NCBI GenBank assembly: GCA_023423695.1
Contig: JAFAFA010000155.1
Span: forward strand, 1-64,000
Origin: Pseudomonadota bacterium
GTDB taxonomy: Bacteria; Pseudomonadota; Alphaproteobacteria; Azospirillales; Azospirillaceae
DNA length: 64,000 bases
Direction of reading: 5' to 3'
Part shown: in pieces, positions 59,914 through 64,000 of the stretch
How positions within the stretch are numbered: the stretch's first letter is position 1
How the letters are laid out: each line of letters begins with the position of its first letter
The notes under the pieces: model-generated
The model's input: the letters and a program-made list of their open reading frames with translations, nothing else
Told to the model about the DNA's origin: nothing
Databases searched by the model: none
Translations under genes and position numbers: made by a program

Positions 59914-61467
59914 TCAGCCGAAGTTGAGGCCCCCGAACGGCGTGATGAAATTGTCGCTCAGCACGTTGCCGCGCAGCGCCACGTAATCCGGCACCACCAG
60001 CGGGATCACCGGCAGATCCTTCATCACCAGGCACTCGGCATCCTTGTAGACCTCGGCGCGGCGGTCGGGGTCCGCGATGGCCATTGCGCGTTCGACAAGG
60101 CCATCGAACTCCGCATTGGACCAGCCGACGGGATTGAAGCGGCTGCGGCTGCTGAACAGCTCGTCCAGGAAGTTCATCGGGTCGGGGTAGGTGGCGGTCC
60201 AGCCGAACAGGAAGGAGTCGTAGTCGCGCCGGCGGGAGCGGGCGATGAACTCCTGCCGCGGCGCGGTGACCAGCTTCGCCGGGATGCCGGCATTGTTCCA
60301 CTGCGACACGTAATAGACGAACTCGCGCCGGTATTCCGGCACGACGGTGACGGTGAAGGGATCGATGCCGCGCCCTGCCGGATAGCCGGCCTCTTCCAGC
60401 AGGCGCGCCGCCAGCGTCGGGTCGTAGGCCAGCGGCTCCAGCTTCTCGTTCGACAGCAGGGCCGGCGGGACGACGCCGTTGTGGACGGCAGCCACGCCGC
60501 GGAAGAAGCGTTCCGCCATCGCGTTGCGGTCGATCAGCAGCGACATCGCCCGGCGCACCCGCAGATCGGCGAAGGCCTTCACCCGGCGCGGGTCGAGCGC
60601 CACCACCCGCATCTGCATCCGCTGCACGTTGGACAGCGACCGCTTGAAGCCGGGATCGTCCATCACCCCGCGCAACGCATCGGTGTCGACGAAGGTGAAA
60701 TCCACTTGGCTGTCGTTGAACAGCGTGATGCCGTCATTGCCGATGCCGGTGGCAAGGAAGGACACCCGCTCGAACGGCACCGCACCGCCACGCCAGCTTG
60801 GATTGGCCTCCACATCGATGCGGATGCCTTCGGTCGAGCGGGCGAGCCGGTAGGGACCGGTGCCCGCCGACATGGTGCGGAACCAGTCGGGACCGGCCTT
60901 CTCGACCGCCTCGACATCGACGATGTGGAAGCGGGCGAAGGGGAAGACGGCGTTGGGTTCGTCGCAGACGACCTCCAGCGTCCGGTCGTCGATCACGGTG
61001 ACGCCCGACAACCCGCTGGCCGTCTTTGCCCGCAGCTCCCGGAAGCCGCGGACCTTGGACAGGGCCAGCAGGGCGAAATTGGCGCCGTCGCCCGCCAAAG
61101 CCGCTTCGAAACTGCGTTTGACGGCGGCGGCGGTGAAGGGTCGGCCGGTGTGAAAGGTCACGCCGTCGCGGATCGTCAGCCGCCAACGCCGCGCGTCCTC
61201 CGAGGCTTCCCAGGCTGTGGCAAGACCCGGCAGGATGCGCCCCTGCGTATCGACGCTGGTCAGGCTTTCATACATCGAGCCCAGGATCTGCCGTGCGACC
61301 AGATCGCTGACGGTCAGCGGATTGAGCGCCGCCGGCAGGGATTTCAGCCCGATGCGCAGGGCGCCGGCGGCGGCCAGCCCCGGCCGCGGCAGTGCGCCGG
61401 ACAGGGCGGCGGCTCCGAGAAGGCTCCCGAACGCGCCAAGGAAATGTCGTCTCTGCACAGCCGGCAT
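59914..61467 (-). CDS. Tat-exported family 5 solute-binding protein
   Basis: This 517-residue periplasmic binding protein of an ABC peptide-type transporter starts MPAVQRRHFLGAFGSLLGAA with twin Arg for the Tat route. Family 5 motifs follow: LKSLPAALNPLTVSDLVARQ, RWRLTIRDGVTFHTGRPF and SAGTGPYRLARS. No permease or ATPase genes are adjacent, so the ligand (oligopeptide or other) and the transporter are unknown. The ATG at 61467 is preferred over the frame to 61500. Confidence 0.9.
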   Translation of the reverse strand: MPAVQRRHFLGAFGSLLGAAALSGALPRPGLAAAGALRIGLKSLPAALNPLTVSDLVARQILGSMYESLTSVDTQGRILPGLATAWEASEDARRWRLTIRDGVTFHTGRPFTAAAVKRSFEAALAGDGANFALLALSKVRGFRELRAKTASGLSGVTVIDDRTLEVVCDEPNAVFPFARFHIVDVEAVEKAGPDWFRTMSAGTGPYRLARSTEGIRIDVEANPSWRGGAVPFERVSFLATGIGNDGITLFNDSQVDFTFVDTDALRGVMDDPGFKRSLSNVQRMQMRVVALDPRRVKAFADLRVRRAMSLLIDRNAMAERFFRGVAAVHNGVVPPALLSNEKLEPLAYDPTLAARLLEEAGYPAGRGIDPFTVTVVPEYRREFVYYVSQWNNAGIPAKLVTAPRQEFIARSRRRDYDSFLFGWTATYPDPMNFLDELFSSRSRFNPVGWSNAEFDGLVERAMAIADPDRRAEVYKDAECLVMKDLPVIPLVVPDYVALRGNVLSDNFITPFGGLNFG

Positions 61468-61548
61468 CGCTGATCCGTCGCGTCGTAGTCTTGCCGGCAA
61501 TCCTTAGCATGGGGCAGGGCAGGCGGTCACCCTGGACGACCGCCAGAG

Positions 61549-61566
61549 GCTTTCGCACTCGAAAGC
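61549..61566. promoter_or_regulatory. parS-like palindrome 1
   Basis: GCTTTCGCACTCGAAAGC is a perfect inverted repeat with 7-bp arms and a CACT spacer. It lies about 60 bp after the parB stop and has the same arms as the site at 61607. It is a candidate ParB-binding site, though it differs from the usual chromosomal parS. Confidence 0.6.
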
Positions 61567-61606
61567 AACCGGCGGTCGCGCATTGTCAGGACAGCAACTG
61601 GAACGT

Positions 61607-61624
61607 GCTTTCGAATGCGAAAGC
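61607..61624. promoter_or_regulatory. parS-like palindrome 2
   Basis: GCTTTCGAATGCGAAAGC shares the GCTTTCG-N4-CGAAAGC pattern with the site at 61549 and differs only in the spacer (AATG). It ends one base before the parB stop codon on the plus-strand map. Confidence 0.6.
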
Positions 61625-61625
61625 C

Positions 61626-62480
61626 TCAGCCGTTCAGCAGGGAGTCGATGCGGTCGCGCAGGGCCTGCAGCCGTTCGCGGTGTTCGCGCTGCAGGGATTG
61701 GGCGACCGTGTCGATGGCGGCCAGATCCTTGTCCATGCGGTTGATCGCTTTGCCCAGCACCCGCATCGGCTCGGCCGTGGAGGATGCCGCAGGACGGGCC
61801 GCCCGCACGGCACCGACCGTCAACCCGCCGGTGCGCGCCGTCTGCCAGAGCCGGCGCAGCTCCGCCTCGTCCTCGACGAAAGCCAGTTCGACCAGGGCGG
61901 AACGGGAGACCGCGTCCGGATTGGCGCGATAGTCGGCCAGGATGTCGTCGGGCAGGCGCAGCACCTTCAGGCGCTTGGACACCTCGGCCTCCGAACAGCC
62001 GACGGCCGCGGCCACCTCCGCCTGGGTGTAGCCATGCGCCTCGATCAGCTGGGACAGGCCGCGGGCGAGGTCGATGGCGTCCAGATCCACGCGCTGGACA
62101 TTCTCGATCAGCGCGATCTCTTCCGGACGGCCCTTGGTGATGATCGCGGCGATGGTGCCGCGGCCGAGCAGCCGGTGGGCGCGCAGCCGCCGCTCGCCGG
62201 CCACCAGACGGTAACGGCCCTTTTCCGCCCCCTCCTGCACCAGCACGGGTTGCTGCAACCCGTGGCGGGCGATGGAGTCCGCCAGCGACTTCAGGGACTC
62301 GTCGTCGAAGACCGTGCGCGGCTGGCCGGGATTGGTCTCCACGGCGTCGAGATCGACTTCCACCAGCCGGGGCAGCACGCCGCTCAGCCCGAACATGCGG
62401 TCGGTTTCGGCAGCGAAGCCGGCCTCCTTGGCCTGGAGCACGGTGGCGGCGGTCTGGCGTGTCAGCTTCTTAGGCGGCAT
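61626..62480 (-). CDS. parB: ParB-family partition protein
   Basis: This 284-residue ParB has the N-terminal CTPase/nuclease-like domain (DLDAVETNPGQPRTVFDDES, YRLVAGERRLRAHRLLG, ALIENVQRVDLDAI) and the DNA-binding helix-turn-helix (YTQAEVAAAVGCSEAEVSKR), then a C-terminal dimerisation part. It starts within the end of parA (11-bp overlap), the usual order. It should bind the palindromes just downstream. Confidence 0.92.
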   Translation of the reverse strand: MPPKKLTRQTAATVLQAKEAGFAAETDRMFGLSGVLPRLVEVDLDAVETNPGQPRTVFDDESLKSLADSIARHGLQQPVLVQEGAEKGRYRLVAGERRLRAHRLLGRGTIAAIITKGRPEEIALIENVQRVDLDAIDLARGLSQLIEAHGYTQAEVAAAVGCSEAEVSKRLKVLRLPDDILADYRANPDAVSRSALVELAFVEDEAELRRLWQTARTGGLTVGAVRAARPAASSTAEPMRVLGKAINRMDKDLAAIDTVAQSLQREHRERLQALRDRIDSLLNG

Positions 62481-63492
62481 CGACGGTCTCCTGCAGGCGG
62501 CCCATGGCGGTCAGCAGCGCGGCGGCGATGGCGGCATAGCTTTCCACGCCGGGGGCGCCGATGTCGGCATCCAGCGTGATGACGTTGGCGCCGGCCGCCT
62601 GGGCGTAGATGGTCGCGCGCGGCACCGGCGGGAACACGCGGCGGCTGTCGCCCCACAGGCGCTGGATGTCGTCCAGCGACGAGCGGTCCTGGGTCTGGCG
62701 CGGGTTGACCATGGTCGGCAGGATGCCCAGCACCTCCAGCCGCGGGTTCAGCCGGCGCTGGATCTTGGCGACGGTATCGAGGAAAGCGCTGACGCCGAGG
62801 ATGGCGTGCGGTTCCGCCTGACAGGGCACCAGGACGTAATCGGCGGCGGTCAGGGCGTTGATGGTCACGGCGCCCAGGTTGGGGGCGCAGTCGATGACGA
62901 TCACGTCGTAACGCGCCCGCACGCCGTCCAGCATCTCGGCCAGTGCCGTCTGGGCGTTGGTCAGGTTGCCCGGCAGCTCGGTGTCGGCGCTCGCCAGCGC
63001 GATGCTGGAGGGGACGACGTCGAGGCCTTCGACACCGGTGGGGCGGATCACCGTGTCCAGCGGCGTCTTGCCCATCAGAGCATGATAGAGGACCTTCCCC
63101 GCTTCGGTCAGCGCCACCACGTCGGTCTGCGGCACGCCGACATGCACGGTGGCGTTGCCCTGCGGATCGGCATCGACCAGCAGAACGCGGTTTCCGGCCC
63201 GCGCCAGGATGAAGGCGAGGTTGATGGATGTGGCGGTCTTGGCGGTGCCGCCCTTCTGCAGACCGACGGCGACGGTGGTGCCGCGGCGGGGCAGGGCGCT
63301 TTCAGGCCGTTCCAGATCCAACAGCAGAAGCCGGCCCATCACGTCACGGGGCAGGGCCTCCTTGCCGGTTTCCCACTTGCTCAACCTCTGCTTGTCGTAT
63401 TTGCGGCCGGTCAACTCGTTGACGAACGCCGCCATCTGCGTCTGGGTCAGGCCGCGCCGTTCCCGCAACGCTTTCAACTGTTCCCCTGTCAC
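62470..63492 (-). CDS. parA: ParA-family ATPase with N-terminal HTH
   Basis: This is a 340-residue partition ATPase. Residues 1-60 hold an XRE-type helix-turn-helix (KALRERRGLTQTQMAAFV to QRLSKWETG), suggesting that it also regulates its own operon. The ATPase has a deviant Walker A (GLQKGGTAKTATSINLAFI), ADPQGNATVHVG and Walker B DVIVIDCAPNLG. The GTG start with GGAGGA is preferred; the frame extends to 63642. Unlike the normal chromosomal parAB it is not next to gidB or rnpA here. Confidence 0.92.
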   Translation of the reverse strand: MTGEQLKALRERRGLTQTQMAAFVNELTGRKYDKQRLSKWETGKEALPRDVMGRLLLLDLERPESALPRRGTTVAVGLQKGGTAKTATSINLAFILARAGNRVLLVDADPQGNATVHVGVPQTDVVALTEAGKVLYHALMGKTPLDTVIRPTGVEGLDVVPSSIALASADTELPGNLTNAQTALAEMLDGVRARYDVIVIDCAPNLGAVTINALTAADYVLVPCQAEPHAILGVSAFLDTVAKIQRRLNPRLEVLGILPTMVNPRQTQDRSSLDDIQRLWGDSRRVFPPVPRATIYAQAAGANVITLDADIGAPGVESYAAIAAALLTAMGRLQETVDAA

Positions 63493-63589
63493 GCCCCGTC
63501 CTCCTGCCCCGGCACCGGTTGCGGCGACCCTACCAAGTCGTCGCCACTCCGGCAACGGGTGTCTACCGAAGGGGTGTAGCTCCCGTCCC

Positions 63590-63727
63590 GGAAGAGGGAA
63601 CGGGCCCGCCGCGAAGCGGTGGGAAGGGGGAGGGTGGCGCAAGAGACCATGCGGTTCGGGAGTCTTGGGTTACCCCTCACCCTCTCCACTTCGTGGGTCC
63701 CCTCCCTCTCCCGAGACGGGAGAGGGC
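63590..63727. repeat. GC-rich dispersed repeat, related to copies 1 and 2
   Basis: Between parA and the last gene lies a run including GAAGGGGGAGGG, CCCCTCACCCTCTCC and CCTCCCTCTCCCGAGACGGGAGAGGG. It shares the CTCTCCCG and CGGGAGAG arms with the elements at 16671 and 38068 but is a diverged or partial copy. Confidence 0.55.
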
Positions 63728-63741
63728 ATTCAGCACAAGAA

Positions 63742-64000
63742 TCAAACCGTCTCGTCGTATTCCACCTTCGGAACGTCGATCCAGTTCTCAGGCTGGCCTT
63801 GGTCCTTCTTCCAGAACAGCACCGGCAGATCGGCGTTCAGCACGCGGCCCAGAACGGCGCCGCGCGCCTTCATCGTCTCCTTGTATTCCGCCGTCTCGAC
63901 GATGCGCACGCCATAGCCGGGGATGCGGTCGGCGGCCAGCACGGGGCCGAGCGCGTTCTTGAACTTGCGCAGGTCGTTGTCGGAGCCGACGCGCTTGCGC
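63742..64000 (-). CDS. Truncated unidentified gene, 3' part
   Basis: Only the last 80 or so codons are in the window; the gene continues past the right edge. The visible part reads (from within) RKRVGSDNDLRKFKNALGP then LAADRIPGYGVRIVETAEY and ends DVPKVEYDETV. It contains NADLPVLFWKKDQ. I do not recognise the family. The apparent start at 63942 is an internal GTG because the frame stays open upstream. Confidence 0.55.
   Translation of the reverse strand, partial: RKRVGSDNDLRKFKNALGPVLAADRIPGYGVRIVETAEYKETMKARGAVLGRVLNADLPVLFWKKDQGQPENWIDVPKVEYDETV

Noticed and set aside
63742..63942. A complete 66-codon gene from the GTG at 63942
   Set aside because: The frame stays open to the window edge with coding-like composition, so it is the end of a longer truncated gene.

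Overview
The window is high-GC DNA with long GC-driven antisense open frames. It looks like an alphaproteobacterial chromosome, most probably an Azospirillum-type Rhodospirillales organism. This is inferred from gene content: a urtABCDE urea transporter, an fdsGBA-fdhD-fdsD formate dehydrogenase operon, a fused TreS-maltokinase and a two-kinase sensory cluster. Because rplM-rpsI and argC are present, I read it as chromosome rather than plasmid, although a parAB pair lies at the right end.

Layout. (1) 1-7550 is the end of an integrated element at the 3' end of a tRNA-Gln(CUG) gene (7551-7624). It holds a tyrosine integrase next to the tRNA, small unknown genes (one DUF551-like), a LuxR-type regulator, a probable truncated copy of that regulator, and an IS3-family insertion (2107-3376) with a visible programmed -1 frameshift site. 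(2) 7784-20286 (minus strand) is an alpha-glucan/trehalose cluster: treS-maltokinase, glgB, an MntA-HepT toxin-antitoxin pair, glgX, a receiver-domain protein and malQ. (3) 20565-33651 is mixed housekeeping: a MocR regulator divergent from a flavin-binding-fold protein, an OmpA-like protein, a gamma-carbonic anhydrase, argC, rplM-rpsI, a hotdog thioesterase, a glycine-zipper lipoprotein, a DUF892 protein, a LysR/GST/flavin-fold cluster, an acid phosphatase and small proteins. (4) 33765-39531 is urtABCDE. (5) 39887-41780 holds an L,D-transpeptidase and a VOC protein. (6) 41794-49958 is the NAD-dependent formate dehydrogenase operon, preceded by a LysR regulator and an SMP-30/gluconolactonase gene, with a clear palindromic operator before fdsG. 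(7) 51000-53722 is a compact accessory module: an XRE repressor and ImmA-type protease divergent from DUF2188, a small unknown protein and a TIR-domain protein. (8) 53832-59108 has two divergent hybrid histidine kinases. (9) 59283-63492 has a protein with six Cys-containing nine-residue repeats, a Tat-exported solute-binding protein and parAB with two palindromes at the 3' end of parB. The window closes in an unidentified truncated gene.

How parts work together. The glucan genes can convert trehalose to maltose and maltose-1-phosphate and can build, debranch and remodel glucan, but no glgE, glgA or glgC is in view. The urt genes import urea; no urease genes are visible. The fds genes oxidise formate to CO2 with NAD. 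The best candidate for an undescribed system is the XRE-ImmA / DUF2188 / small protein / TIR module. Its promoter has two CGTACG boxes 21 bp apart flanking the -10 element, which suggests control of a TIR effector by the XRE regulator. The second candidate is the parAB locus with its non-canonical parS-like palindromes.
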